Part shown: one piece after another, positions 54,548-64,000 of the stretch
Numbering within the stretch: the first letter of the stretch is position 1
How the letters are laid out: the number at the start of each line of letters is the position of its first letter
From: Castor canadensis
Taxonomy: Eukaryota; Chordata; Mammalia; Rodentia; Castoridae
NCBI RefSeq assembly: GCF_047511655.1
Contig: NC_133387.1
Location: forward strand, 23,492,353-23,556,352
Reading direction: 5' to 3'
DNA: 64,000 nt
Made by a program: the position numbers and the translations under genes
The notes under the pieces: model-generated
Databases searched by the model: none
The model's input: the letters and a program-made list of their open reading frames with translations, nothing else
Told to the model about the DNA's origin: nothing

Positions 54548-54775
54548 ACCGGGTAACGGTGGCTCATGCCTGCAATCCTAGCTACTCAGTAGCCAGAAAC
54601 CAGGAGGATTGTGGTTTGAAGCCAGCCCAGGCAAGTAGTTCTCCAGACCCTATTTTAGAAATACCCAACACTAAACAGGGCTTACAGAGTGGCTCAAGTG
54701 GTAGAGCACCACCTGCCTGGTAAGCACGAGGCCACAAGTTCAAACCCCCCAGTATTAACAAAAAAAGAAAAAATT
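54548..54775 (+). mobile_element. Composite 7SL-ID SINE with target duplication
   Basis: 'gggtaacggtggctcatgcc', 'aggcaagtagttctccag', 'cagagtggctcaagtggtag' and 'cacaagttcaaacccccc'. CTGTAGGACT occurs at 54538-54547 and at 54776-54785, marking the insertion exactly. Confidence 0.93.
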
Positions 54776-54823
54776 CTGTAGGACTGCTGAGATTCAGGTG
54801 TACACAAAAAAGTTAGTGAAAAG

Positions 54824-55130
54824 TGGCCGGGTGTGGTGGCTCACATCTGTAATCCTAGGTCCTCAGGAGGGGAGATTGTAAGGACTGCAGTTTGAGGCTA
54901 GTTGGGGCATCCCCGTCTTAACCAATAAGAAGCTAATTGTGGTGGCCTGCACCTGTCATCCCAGCTATGCAGAAAGCGTAAATAGGAAGATCAGGTTCAG
55001 GCAGAAGAGGCAAAGATATGGCACCTTATTAAAAAAAAAAGACTAAACCAAAAAGCCACGGCTCAAGTAGTAGAGTGCCTGTCTAGTCAAGTGTGCAAGG
55101 CCCTGAGTTCAAACCCTAGTACTTTATAAA
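54824..55130 (+). mobile_element. Trimeric SINE: 7SL-like + 7SL-like + ID half
   Basis: Monomer 1 is GGCCGGGTGTGGTGGCTCAC. Monomer 2 is 'agctaattgtggtggcctgc' followed by 'tgtcatcccagctatgc'. The ID half is 'cacggctcaagtagtagag' with CCTGAGTTCAAACCCTAGTA. An A-run separates monomer 2 from the ID half. Confidence 0.85.
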
Positions 55131-55190
55131 AGAATTCAACAAAATTACTGGCTTAATATTATTCTCAGCAAAGTGATTGGACTGGACTAG

Positions 55191-55360
55191 CAGTTCTCAA
55201 ACTTTAGTGTCGTGTGTCAGAATCACTGAAGGCCTCCTAGAATTCGCTTTGCTGGACCCCACCCAGCTTCTGAACTCAATAGCTCCACTCGTGCATTTTT
55301 TGCATGTTTCTGGGTAGTGCTGATGTGGCTGCTCAGAGGACCACACTTGGAGAACCATTA
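55191..55360. mobile_element. MER20-like hAT-Charlie element
   Basis: Both ends are visible: CAGTTCTCAAACTTTAGTGT on the left and 'ggaccacacttggagaacc' on the right. Inside are 'gtcagaatcactgaaggcc', 'gctggaccccacccagc' and 'gtagtgctgatgtggctgc'. Confidence 0.75.
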
Positions 55361-55442
55361 AATTAGGTAATTTTTTTCTCCTTTTTTTCCCCTCTCCTTT
55401 TCATAGTGCAGTCTCTACTTGGTTTCGCAAACATTGCAGTAT

Positions 55443-55532
55443 GGCAGACTGGAGTTGTGGCTCAAGTGGTACAGTACCTGCTTTGCAAGTGAGAAGCCCT
55501 GAGTTCAAACCTCAGTCCCACCAAAAAAACCC
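55443..55532 (+). mobile_element. ID-type half SINE
   Basis: 'actggagttgtggctcaagtgg', 'tacctgctttgcaagtgag' and CCTGAGTTCAAACCTCAGTC. Confidence 0.88.
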
Positions 55533-55569
55533 CTCACATTTGCTATCTGACAAACTGAATTTAAAGGTT

Positions 55570-55657
55570 TGTTTTTTTGGTGCTGGGAATTAGATCCAGG
55601 GCCTCACCCATGCTAGCTAAGCCTGGGCTCTGCCACTAGACAACACCTCCAGCCCCA
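55570..55657 (-). mobile_element. ID-type SINE, reversed
   Basis: 'gtgctgggaattagatccag', 'ggcctcacccatgctagc' and 'caacacctccagcccc'. Confidence 0.82.
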
Positions 55658-57045
55658 AGATTTAAAAATTTAGAATGGATTAGGTTAAAATTCTTCTGTA
55701 AGTTTGAGAATTCCATATTTTTGTCCAAAAAAACCTCACCTCTGTTAAAACAGTTGGGTATTGCCACTTTCCTAGGGAAGTCCCCAGTTAAGATATTTTT
55801 ATCAAGATATTTGTAATATTACCTGACAAAATTATTTGCCACTCCCTTACCCTTAATGTTGTATGAAATCTAACCAAGTGCCCTCAGCCTTTTCAGTCAC
55901 AGCTAGAGACTGTCATGAAGCCCACTGTATAATTTTGGGCTCTCTGCAGAAAATGGGTTTCTAAGACACAGATTTTCTTCTCGTGGAAACTCCATGGCTT
56001 TGGGTTAGACTGTGAGTGTCCTCCGAGGATAGCTGCACGGTTGCAGGAAGGAGATGCCCATGATGGGGTGACCAGGAACTCAGGCTCGGTATTTCCCTAT
56101 TTTATGGCCCGTGGGGAACAGTGGGACCCTGAGGTTCCTAAATAAGGGATCTGCGGGGTGGGATCTGGTAACAAGGGTGACTCGTCTTAAAGCAGCCTGT
56201 GTGTAGCAAGCACACTGCTCTTGGGGTGTATGTTTTCGGGGGCTTTGGGAGGGGCTGGTGGAGATTCTAAGGCCTTCAAAGAGGGCAGGTGGTGCTCTGG
56301 AAGGAAGCAGGAAGCATTCCATATGGAGCCTGAGTCCTGGTTGCCCAGAGTCAGACAGATGGACATACTCAAGGTCCGAGGTGGGCTGAAGCCAGGTGTG
56401 ACAGCCTACGCTAATGTGAGTGAATTTGTTGGCAAGGAAAAAAAAAAAAAGAAGGAAGACTTTTGGCAAAACACGTGTAACCTTATCTCAGAATCTGGAA
56501 GGAATGTTTTATATTTTCCAATATTTTAAAATGTTTAAAGACTTCTCAACTATGTGAAGACTAATTAGCAACCCAGCTTGTTAGAAAATAATAAGTTAAT
56601 AAGCGTCCCTTTTCCTTTCCACTGACCATCATCACCAGGTCCTATTATCTAACTTAAACCAAACACCTTCCCTAAGTTATTCCCCCGTCATGCAGTGTTA
56701 CATTTTTAGATCACTTTAACAATCGTTAACTTGTAAGTTTCTGGAAGGCACACGTGACGCTTCCAATCCACGTTGTGTTTTGTGGGTCGGGACACAGATC
56801 CTTCTCATAGAATGGGCCACAAGCTCAGGAGACTACTGCTTTTCACGTCGTCTAGTTCTAGTTTTATCTTGAAATTCTGCATTTTACAATTGCTTTTGAC
56901 GCAGCGGTTGAACCCGGAAATCTTAGAGTTGGTTTAGTATGCATGTAATTGATGCTAGACTGTGTTTCACGGATGTGGCTCTAGGTTTTGATCTGTTTAT
57001 TACTTTGAAAAGATTTGCTACTGAGAACTGCAGCTTTCTCTTCTT
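55658..57045. other. Unique DNA, probable intron
   Basis: The frames at 56080-56529 overlap on both strands and have no recognisable content. No repeat could be named. Confidence 0.45.
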
Positions 57046-57090
57046 TCTTTCTTTTTTTTTTTTTTTTTTTTTGTGCCGGGAACTGAAATA
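57046..57090 (-). mobile_element. Remnant of a reversed ID-type SINE
   Basis: A T-run of 21 (57052-57072) is followed by 'gtgccgggaactgaaat', which looks like the first bases of a reversed ID body, cut short. Confidence 0.4.
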
Positions 57091-58534
57091 CAGTCATTTC
57101 TTGACTCAGATATCTGTGACATAATCTTCTCAAATCTGCGAGATGGTTTTGAATTCTTTACACTTGACGGTTTGGGGACCTGGTTGTCCCTCTGTGCTGG
57201 GGGCTACCACAAGTCAGTTGTCATGGAGCCCTCCCCAGTCCTTCCTGGAGCGTGGCCGCCTCACCCTGTCTCCTTCCTCAAGAGCTTTAAAAAGCCTCTG
57301 GGCTTGAGAGAGTTAAGATGTTAAAAACACTTAATATATTTTTCTTACGTTTAATAAGGCCAGCACTTAAGTGGGAACATCTGTCTGCCTCCTCGCCTCT
57401 CTTTCAGTTCCTTTCTTCTGTCTTCTGAGGTTTCTGTTCTTTCACAGCCAGACATCCAGCTTCTCAGTGCTGGTTGGCTAAAGCCCCCTTGTGGAATTCC
57501 TTCACGGTCCTACCTCCACCTTTGCCCCTCTTCCTTTTCCTGTCAAGCTCTTGTTCTGTGCTGTGGCCGAGCTTAGTTTGGTGGAAAGAGTATTGAGGTA
57601 GGACAGTGTTAATCTCTAACAGTGATGAATGGCTGTTTGGAGACCTTGCCCCAGGGGAGTGCATCTCCCTCTGCCCCTCCGTTAAGATGAGGACTTGGGC
57701 AGAGAAAGGACTTTGTGGTCCTCAGATGCTGGATGGAGTCCATTCAAAGGGTGGCAAAGGCTGCAGACCGTCGTCACGGGAGCACGGCAGTCCTGTTGGA
57801 GCCTGCCTGATAAGAACTGTGGCAGGGTAGGCGTGATGCTTTTGAAAGCTCCTTAAATTAGACTGTGTGCAGTGCGCCAGCCCTTCTGCACCTGTGCCAT
57901 TAACCGAGTCCTGGTAGTTGAACTTGAATCCTGCACTGGGGAAAGGTGGCTCACTTTCATTTGGAAAACCTGCTGCTTTACATCTTGACGGAGGCGGCTT
58001 CTAATGACAGCCTTTCAGTGATGGTATTTAAACCACTAGGGAGTTTCTGGGAACCTGCTTTGCACTTCTGTTAGTTCTCGTACAAGGCATAAAAAAATGT
58101 TATCTCAGATCTTCCTCTTGCACAATTGGACAGGGCCTGTGACCCTGAGGGCTTGCGTCCTCTTTCTAGGGGAATTTGTGTTAGTACAGACTAGATCTTC
58201 TCATGTTCACAGCCACACCCAGCTACTTATCTGTCATGTCCAGGCCACTGGCCATGTTTTTCGCTTGTTTTGTTTGTTTTTGTTTTTAGATTTGGTATTG
58301 ATGTAGTCTGCATTCCTGGTGCACATTGTCAATCTCTTTTGAAACCTGGGAGGTTTTTTTGTTTGTTGGTTTGCAGAGGGTTTAATTATTGCTGTGCTAA
58401 GAGCACTTAATCACCTTTGTCATTACTGTCATTCAGATTCCTTTAGCTTTTCCTATTTTTTAGCTTTTCAGAATTTCATAATACCTCATATAGACTATCA
58501 CATAAGAATTGTGATGGCTCTATAGTCTTTAGCA
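57091..58534. other. Unique DNA, probable intron
   Basis: Some GC-richer patches (57180-57300, 57640-57830) but no exon that can be supported. Frames there lack splice flanks and domains. Confidence 0.45.
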
Positions 58535-58732
58535 TTTTTTTTGTGGTACTGGAGTTTGAACTCAGGGCCTCACACTTAACTAAGCTTGCTATACTTGAAC
58601 CATTTTGTTTTGGGTATTTCTGAGATAGGAGCTTTCAAGCTATTTGCCCTGGCTGGCTTCAAACCTCAGTCCTCCTGATCTCTGCCTCCTGGGTAGCTAG
58701 GATTACAGGCAGGAACCACCAGTGCCCAGTTT
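58535..58732 (-). mobile_element. Composite 7SL-ID SINE, reversed
   Basis: T-run, 'gtactggagtttgaactc', then 'caagctatttgccctggctg', 'gtagctaggattacaggc' and 'accaccagtgcccag'. Confidence 0.88.
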
Positions 58733-58942
58733 TTAGCTTTTCTTGCCTGAAAATGTAGGTATTTGGTAGCAACAAGTGAAAAAAGGCCATTCATAGCCTT
58801 TCTTTGGATTTTATCTTTGAAATTTGTAATTTAGGCCTTTTAGTGTGTGAGAACTTATTATGCTTATGTCTTCATTTTTGTCTTATTTTCATGAGTAAAG
58901 ATCGGAAAACCCCTCTTTGCCCACGTGAAGGTAGGGTTCTAA

Positions 58943-59062
58943 GCCAGTCAGGTGGTACAGGCTTATAATCCCAGCACTTGGGGAGGTTGAGGCAGGAGGA
59001 TTGCAAGTTGGAGGCCAGCCCTCACTATGTAGCAAGACCAAAAAATCCCCTAAAATAAAAAT
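58943..59062 (+). mobile_element. 7SL-derived B1-like SINE
   Basis: 'ccagtcaggtggtacaggc', 'ataatcccagcacttgggg', 'caggaggattgcaagttgg' and 'actatgtagcaagacc', with an AAAATAAAA tail. Confidence 0.88.
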
Positions 59063-59281
59063 GAAAGCCCTAAATTTTCAAATTAAGATTCCTTCTGCTA
59101 TGAATTTCATTCTCCTGGAAAAGGAGCAGGGATTTGCCCTTTGCCTGCTATCTTTGTTACTACCTAAGGAGCAGTTTGCAACAAGGACTTTACAGGCTTA
59201 GTGAATCAGTACCCTGTTTAGTCATTCTGTGTCATCTGCAGAATATCTTAAAGATGTGCTCTTTTCATAAAATAAAAGATC

Positions 59282-59360
59282 AGGGCTGGAGCATGGACGA
59301 GCATGTCCTTAGCATGCAGGAGGCCTGGCTTCAGTCCCTGGCGTCACAAACAGAAATACA
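59282..59360 (+). mobile_element. ID-type SINE, worn
   Basis: 'gggctggagcatggacgagc', 'ccttagcatgcaggaggcc' and 'tggcttcagtccctggcgtc'. Confidence 0.72.
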
Positions 59361-60537
59361 AGGGCATTTGAGATCACAAATGACAGAATTGCTTTAAACG
59401 ACCATCCTGGTAGGAACTGCAGAGTATTTGCTCCTCTGCGTGACATGCATTGTGGTGACAATGATACCCAGGCTCATCCTGTGTCCAAGTGGTGGCGCTG
59501 CTTGACCCAGAAAGTGGCCTTCCATCCTTGGGGAAGATCACAGACATCCAGAGAGTTCACTGGACACGCCTGGGTTCCGACTGCGGCCTGCTGCTGAGAG
59601 ACGCCAGTACTTGCCTTCAAGTGTGGACTTGCAGCTGTGTAAGTGCATGTAATCCTTGCTAGACATTTTTTCCCACCATTGTACTCTTTCAGAGTGAGAG
59701 GGCTGTGCTAGGACCCTGTGGGGTAGTGGCCATTGCAGGTAAATCTGCATCTTTTGGATTGTGGCCTCTGTGTTACATTTTAGGTGTTAAACCCTCCTGA
59801 TCTTGAACACAGAGTCGAAAAGCAGGCACAGGGAAACATGTTTCCTCTGGGCACACTTAGTGTTCAAAACTAAATGAAAGAAAACAAATAAAAAAAAGCC
59901 CTGAGAGTTTCTGGAGTGTATCTGAAAGTTCCATGGGAGGCTGGGAGACCGAGGTTTGGTGCAGAGGTGTGCCAGCCAGCATTTGGTCAAGCTGTCCTGC
60001 TGTTCTGCCCTCTCTCTTTTTGTGCCCTGCTCCCTCTCCTGACTGTTTTTTTTCCATTTTTCTGTTTTCTTCTGTTCCTCTTCCTCTCCGTTTTGCCCTT
60101 TTGCATTCCTTGTCACCGTAGCCTGTAAAGACAGTATTTACTCTGATGTTTAAGGTTACTGCAGTTTGTAGCACTCGTGCTGGTGCATATGTTTGTGTGG
60201 CATGGAAAATGTGTGTGCCGTGTGACTTCCCAAGAGCCTTTGAGTGTGGCAGTAGGCATCTCAAAGGTTTAAAGAATATTCTGCCAAAATTCAGGTAATA
60301 GTAATCACTTATGTAAGGAATTTCAGGATTCTGTTTATGAAAATGTAGCCTAAAATGTTGTTTGGGTAAAAGTAATGCTTTTAAATTGCTTAGATTGCAA
60401 CAGTTTGGTATGGACAGTGGACATTTGTATTAAATGCAAACAGATTCCATGTCTGGTGAGAACTGGGTTCCTGCCTCAGAAATGACACCTTTTTGTTGTG
60501 TCCTCATGGTAGATCCAGGAAGCAAGCTGACTTGGGA
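59361..60537. other. Unique DNA with a CTCF-like word, no gene seen
   Basis: CCAAGTGGTGGCGCT at 59485-59499 matches the CTCF core at 12 of 15 places by my count. The stretch around 60030-60110 is pyrimidine-rich; the long frames on both strands there (59787-60264) come from that bias. Confidence 0.4.
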
Positions 60538-60752
60538 TTTTTTTTTTGGAGGGGGGACTGTTTTTTGAACTCAGGACTTTTGCAAAGCAGGCGCTCTGTT
60601 GCTTGAACCACACCTTTAGTCCATTTATTTCTGTGGTTATTTTGGAGATGGGGGCTCTCAAAGTATTTGCCAGGCTGGTTTTAAACCTTAATCCTCTTGA
60701 TCTCTGCCTCCCAAGTAGCTAGGATTACAGGTATGTGCCACTGGAGCCCATC
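60538..60752 (-). mobile_element. Composite 7SL-ID SINE, reversed
   Basis: T-run, 'tttgaactcaggacttttgc', 'gcaggcgctctgttgcttg', then 'gtatttgccaggctggtt' and 'gtagctaggattacagg'. Confidence 0.87.
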
Positions 60753-60821
60753 TACTTGGGCCTCTTAGGAAAGGACACTGACCCCGCTCGTGAGAGCTCC
60801 CCCCTCCTTACCTCATCTAAT

Positions 60822-61118
60822 TTTTTTTTTTCAGGGAGGGTGGTGGGCCTTGTGCTTGCTTAGGCAGGTGCTCTGTCACCTACAGCCGTTTTTTGCTTTA
60901 ATTATTTTTTAGATAGGGTCTAGCGTTTTTGCCCAAGGTCAACCTTGGACCATGGTCCTCCTCTCACTTAGCTGGTATCATAGGCATGAGCCACCATGCC
61001 CAGCTTATTTGTTGAGATGGGATCTCACTAACTTTTTGCCCAGATTGGCCTCGAGCTGTGATCCTTCTGATCTTTTCCTGAGTAACTTGGATTGCAGGCA
61101 TGAGCCACTGTGCCTGGT
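60822..61118 (-). mobile_element. Trimeric SINE, reversed, with perfect 14-bp target duplication
   Basis: Reversed ID half ('gccttgtgcttgcttagg', 'gtgctctgtcacctacagc'), monomer 1 ('agatagggtctagcgttt', 'gagccaccatgcccagc') and monomer 2 ('gagatgggatctcactaac', 'gagccactgtgcctgg'). TTACCTCATCTAAT flanks it at 60808-60821 and 61119-61132, proving that the three parts moved as one unit. Confidence 0.93.
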
Positions 61119-61132
61119 TTACCTCATCTAAT

Positions 61133-61527
61133 CTTACTTAGCCCTAGCCCTCCTTCTGTCATCATAAGAGGTAAAGTCTCAACAAATAAATTTGGAGGGG
61201 GTGGGGCAGCATTCTGTCTACAAGAAGGGAACTTTGCTGTTTGTGCCCCTTGATAGGCAGAGATGCTCTCAGTGTAAGGTAGTCACGCTGCTGGTGGGGG
61301 AGGAAGACATGTGGGTTGATACCCAAATGTCTGGGAGTCTCACAGGAGAAAGCACAAAGGAGATAAAAGTTTGATGTTCCTCTTAGAGAAAGGGATAATT
61401 TTGACCTCCTCTAAGGAAGGGAAATAAGGAATTTTGTGATTTCAGTGGAAAAGTACAGGTGATGGCAAATGGAACTCAGTTTACCTTGAGGATGTAGTCC
61501 TGTCTTTGAGAATAAAAGGTGGTAAGG
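61133..61527. other. Unique DNA, no gene seen
   Basis: Short frames only; no repeat identified. Confidence 0.45.
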
Positions 61528-61885
61528 GCATCGTATTAGCTTGCTTTCTTGTTGCTACAACAGAATACCCAAGAGAAACACTTAAGAGACGAATTATTTA
61601 TTTAGGCTCATGGTTACAGAAGGCTCAGTCCATAGTTGTTTGGCCCCATGCATTTGGGCAGAACATTATGGCGGCTGGAGTGTGAGAAGGAAGAGGCTGT
61701 TCACCTCCTGAGCAGAGAGTGAGGAAGGGACTGGAGACCAGGCTTAACCTTCAGAGGCATATCCCTGGTGACCTTCTTCCTCCCACTAAGGCCCTACCTT
61801 CTAAGGTTTCCAGAACCTTCCAAAATAGCACCACCAGCTGGGGTGGGGCAGGCAGACAGTTCTGGAGAAGCACATCTCAATGGGA
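61528..61885 (+). mobile_element. ERVL-MaLR-like solitary LTR
   Basis: 'gttgctacaacagaatacc', 'gacgaattatttatttaggc', 'atggttacagaaggctc', 'ctcccactaaggcccta' follow the layout of MaLR LTRs (THE1/MST in primates; ORR1/MT in rodents). No internal retroviral coding region is attached. The exact family was not determined. Confidence 0.65.
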
Positions 61886-61887
61886 AA

Positions 61888-62116
61888 AAGTTGGATGTGG
61901 TTGTATCCGTCTGTCATCCCAGTGACGGATGGGAGGTGTAAAATAAGATCACAGTCTAGGCCAACGTGAGCTAAAAGCAAGACCCTATCTCCAAAAATAA
62001 CCAGAGGGGGAGAAAGGGCTGGAGTTGTGGCTCAAGCAGTAGAGCACCTGCCCAGCAAGTGCACAGCACACCCTGAGTGCAAACCCCAGTACTGCCAAAA
62101 AACAAAACAATCAATC
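61888..62116 (+). mobile_element. Composite 7SL-ID SINE
   Basis: 'agttggatgtggttgtatcc', 'ggccaacgtgagctaaaagc', then 'gctggagttgtggctcaagc' and 'gagtgcaaaccccagtactg', with an AACAAAAC tail. Confidence 0.87.
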
Positions 62117-62329
62117 AAAATCCCCCAGACAGACAGACAAAAAATTAAGGGAGAGTTAACATTTAGAAATGATGTCAGGCTATTTTCTCCATTTTTAAAA
62201 AGATGTTGAGTTTTTTGAGGACTATGTGAAAATTAGAAGAAACTCTTGAGCAAATATTAAATCTATGTTATTAGCAAATTATTTCTTGACAGCAATTGGG
62301 TTATTTTGTGTGATAATTTTTATATATAG

Positions 62330-62625
62330 TCAGACTTCCATATGGTTGGTCTCTACGTTCCTGGATCCAGCCAACCACAGACAGAAAATTGTGTCTGCAC
62401 TGAATGCGAACAGACTTTAATTTCCTTGTCATTATTCCCTAAATTCAGCAGAACAGCTATGTACGTTGTATTAGGTACAATCTAGAGGTGACCGAGGGTG
62501 TGTGGGCATTTGCTCAGGATATATGCAGATAGGAGGCCACAGTACATAGGGGACTTGAGCAGCTGTGTTTTGGCGTGCGTGAGTCTTGGAACCAATCCCC
62601 CAGGAGGTACGGAGGGACAGCTGTA
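62330..62625 (+). mobile_element. MER2-like Tigger (TcMar) DNA transposon
   Basis: 'cagacttccatatggttgg', 'gtctgcactgaatgcgaac', 'ttccttgtcattattccc', 'gtattaggtacaatctagag', 'aggggacttgagcagctg', GGAACCAATCCCCCAGGAGG and 'acggagggacagctgta' are the MER2 text from end to end. TA pairs border both ends. Confidence 0.85.
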
Positions 62626-63299
62626 ATTATACAGGGTCATTCTTTCAGCTTACCTTGCATTTTGAGATATGTTGCATGAACCCTAAAGTAAGCTTCAGAC
62701 CTAACTTGGCCTCACCTGATTTTCTGTTTTCATATGACCAACACAAAGTTACTGATTGGTTCTTCGTGCCTCTTCTCTGGAAGCCAGCAGGGTTGCCATT
62801 AGGCACCCTGTGGTTAATGAAGACAGATGACTGATAGAGGCTTCTGGAAAGTTCCTCTTTCAACAGTGTCGGGGAGGGGCTCTGATTGCTCAGGTGGCTG
62901 CAAGAGAACTGGGCTCTGCTTCTGCTTCGTCAGGAGGCCTGGCTGTGACTTCACAGGTGAAGAAAGCGATTTAATCACTTCACTCAGCATTGGTGGCAAT
63001 TGCAAGGCAAGCTTGCAGGTGGTTGAACACCGCAGAGATGAATTCAGAGCGGAAGGAGGGACAGTGGCCTGTTGTAGGATTATTGAGGGGTAAGACTTGG
63101 ATCACAGTTTTAGTCGGTGACCATAGGAATAAGATGGAGAGGAAATGAGTATTTTCAGTGGCCGCCTTCTGTTCCTGGGGCCAGTTGTCACAGATCGGAG
63201 TGTCTTTAGTGTAGTGTTTGCTAGATTCTTCTAGTTCAGTTCCCTTGGTAATCAGTTACCAGCACCCCTGTGGCCTTATGCCAGGTGTGCCACAGTTAC
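62626..63299. other. Unique DNA, no gene seen
   Basis: The frames at 62586-63093 on both strands overlap and have no domain. Confidence 0.45.
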
Positions 63300-63475
63300 A
63301 CAGCCGAGTCACACTAGCAGTAATCGTGAGTGCTTCCCATGAGTGGGGACCTGGCTAAGATGGTTTTCTTACTCCATTCAGTACTCACAACAACCCTGGG
63401 TGACAGCTCACAGTACCCCTCCCATGTGACAGAAGAGACCATGGAAGCAAGGAGCTCCACGTGGCCTGCTCTAAC
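63300..63475 (-). mobile_element. MIR SINE, reversed, worn
   Basis: 'cagtactcacaacaaccctg', 'gacagaagagaccatgg', 'aacttagccactgtgtgc' fit a reversed MIR with many changes. Confidence 0.5.
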
Positions 63476-63617
63476 TTAGCCACTGTGTGCAGGAATTCCT
63501 TTTGCATGTTTCTGTCTACCTGTGTTTTCCTTAGAGTACAGCTTGGTCTCTCTTGAGACATCTTCTCTCACAAACACAAAGTAAGGATATTGTTAATATA
63601 CTTTAGCCCTGTTTTAT

Positions 63618-63817
63618 GTATTTATTTTTGTGGTACTGAGATTTGAACTCAGGGCCTACACCTTGAGCCACTCTACCAGCCCTTTTTTGTGATTTTTTTT
63701 TTTTCCTGGTATAGGGTCTCTTGAACTATTTGCCCAGACTGGCTTCGAACCTCATTCTTCCTGATCTCTGCCTCCTGAGTAGCTAGGATTATAAGCGTGA
63801 GCCACTGGTGCCTGGCA
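63618..63817 (-). mobile_element. Composite 7SL-ID SINE, reversed
   Basis: (TTTA) and T tail, 'gtactgagatttgaactcagg', 'cttgagccactctaccagcc', then 'gaactatttgcccagactgg' and 'gtagctaggattataagcg'. Confidence 0.9.
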
Positions 63818-63921
63818 GACCCTAACTCTTCAAGTAGTTGTGTTTTTTTTTAAAGATTTATGTTCTTAACCATTTTTTCATAATTCTGAATGGTTTAGAG
63901 GATGATCATTAAACATTAAAC

Positions 63922-64000
63922 CATGGCTTGCACTTATAATCCCAGTAATTTGATAGGCAGAATCAGGAGGATCATGGTTCAAGGCCAGTCCCCACCAAAA
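63922..64000 (+). mobile_element. 7SL-derived B1-like SINE, cut by the window end or truncated
   Basis: 'ccatggcttgcacttataatc', 'caggaggatcatggttc' and 'aaggccagtccccaccaaaa'. Confidence 0.75.

Noticed and set aside
57100-57330. Possible coding exon in a GC-richer patch
   Set aside because: The 83-codon frame has no acceptor with a pyrimidine tract and no recognisable protein.
59787-60264. Lys/Glu-rich minus frames and Phe/Leu-rich plus frames
   Set aside because: They arise from a pyrimidine-rich tract; the hydrophobic plus frame is not a membrane protein gene.
61528-61885. A complete endogenous retrovirus
   Set aside because: Only an LTR-like stretch is present; no gag, pol or env-like DNA adjoins it.
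2398-62116. tRNA-like A/B-box words at many places
   Set aside because: They belong to ID-type SINEs with A-rich tails; none forms a full tRNA with a proper acceptor stem, so no tRNA gene is called.
1-64000. Operons, CRISPR arrays, phage or plasmid features
   Set aside because: No direct-repeat/spacer arrays, no dense coding and a purely mammalian repeat landscape.

Overview
The window looks like nuclear DNA of a placental mammal, most likely a non-mouse-like rodent. The evidence is its repeat content: many short SINEs with a 7SL-like (B1-type) part, an ID/tRNA-like part, or both joined, on a background of old mammalian L2, MIR, L1M, hAT-Charlie and Tigger copies. The very common tRNA-like part reading GTGGCTCAAGTGGTAGAGC and GAGTTCAAACCCC, and the composite 7SL-plus-ID SINEs, fit the squirrel/dormouse/beaver side of rodents. 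A beaver-like genome is my best guess (inference from memory of these SINE families; no search was possible).

Layout. From 1 to about 44.6 kb the DNA is intergenic or intronic in character: AT-rich unique stretches broken by roughly forty SINEs and some thirty older repeats. From about 44.6 to 51.95 kb there are no recognisable interspersed repeats, and three CpG-rich blocks lie here (about 46.40-46.88, 48.24-48.96 and 50.08-50.96 kb). This is a promoter region. The best gene signal in the window is a plus-strand, apparently non-coding first exon ending in a near-perfect splice donor at 48913, with a second good donor at 49854. A weaker minus-strand donor at 46500 allows for divergent transcription. 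From 52 to 64 kb the sequence again looks like intron or flank, with SINEs, an ERVL-MaLR-like LTR, a MER20-like element and a MER2-like Tigger fragment.

No protein-coding exon could be supported on either strand. All open frames are short, are fragments of repeats, or come from the low stop-codon frequency of the CpG islands. I did not recognise which gene the promoter serves. The features most worth a second look are the trimeric 7SL-7SL-ID SINEs (six copies, one with a perfect 14-bp target duplication), the CCG/CTG repeat pair inside the candidate first exon, the repeat-free promoter domain, the inverted pair of long L2 copies at 41.5-43.7 kb, and several nested insertions that give a relative age order. 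There is no operon, CRISPR array, phage or other compact gene system here.
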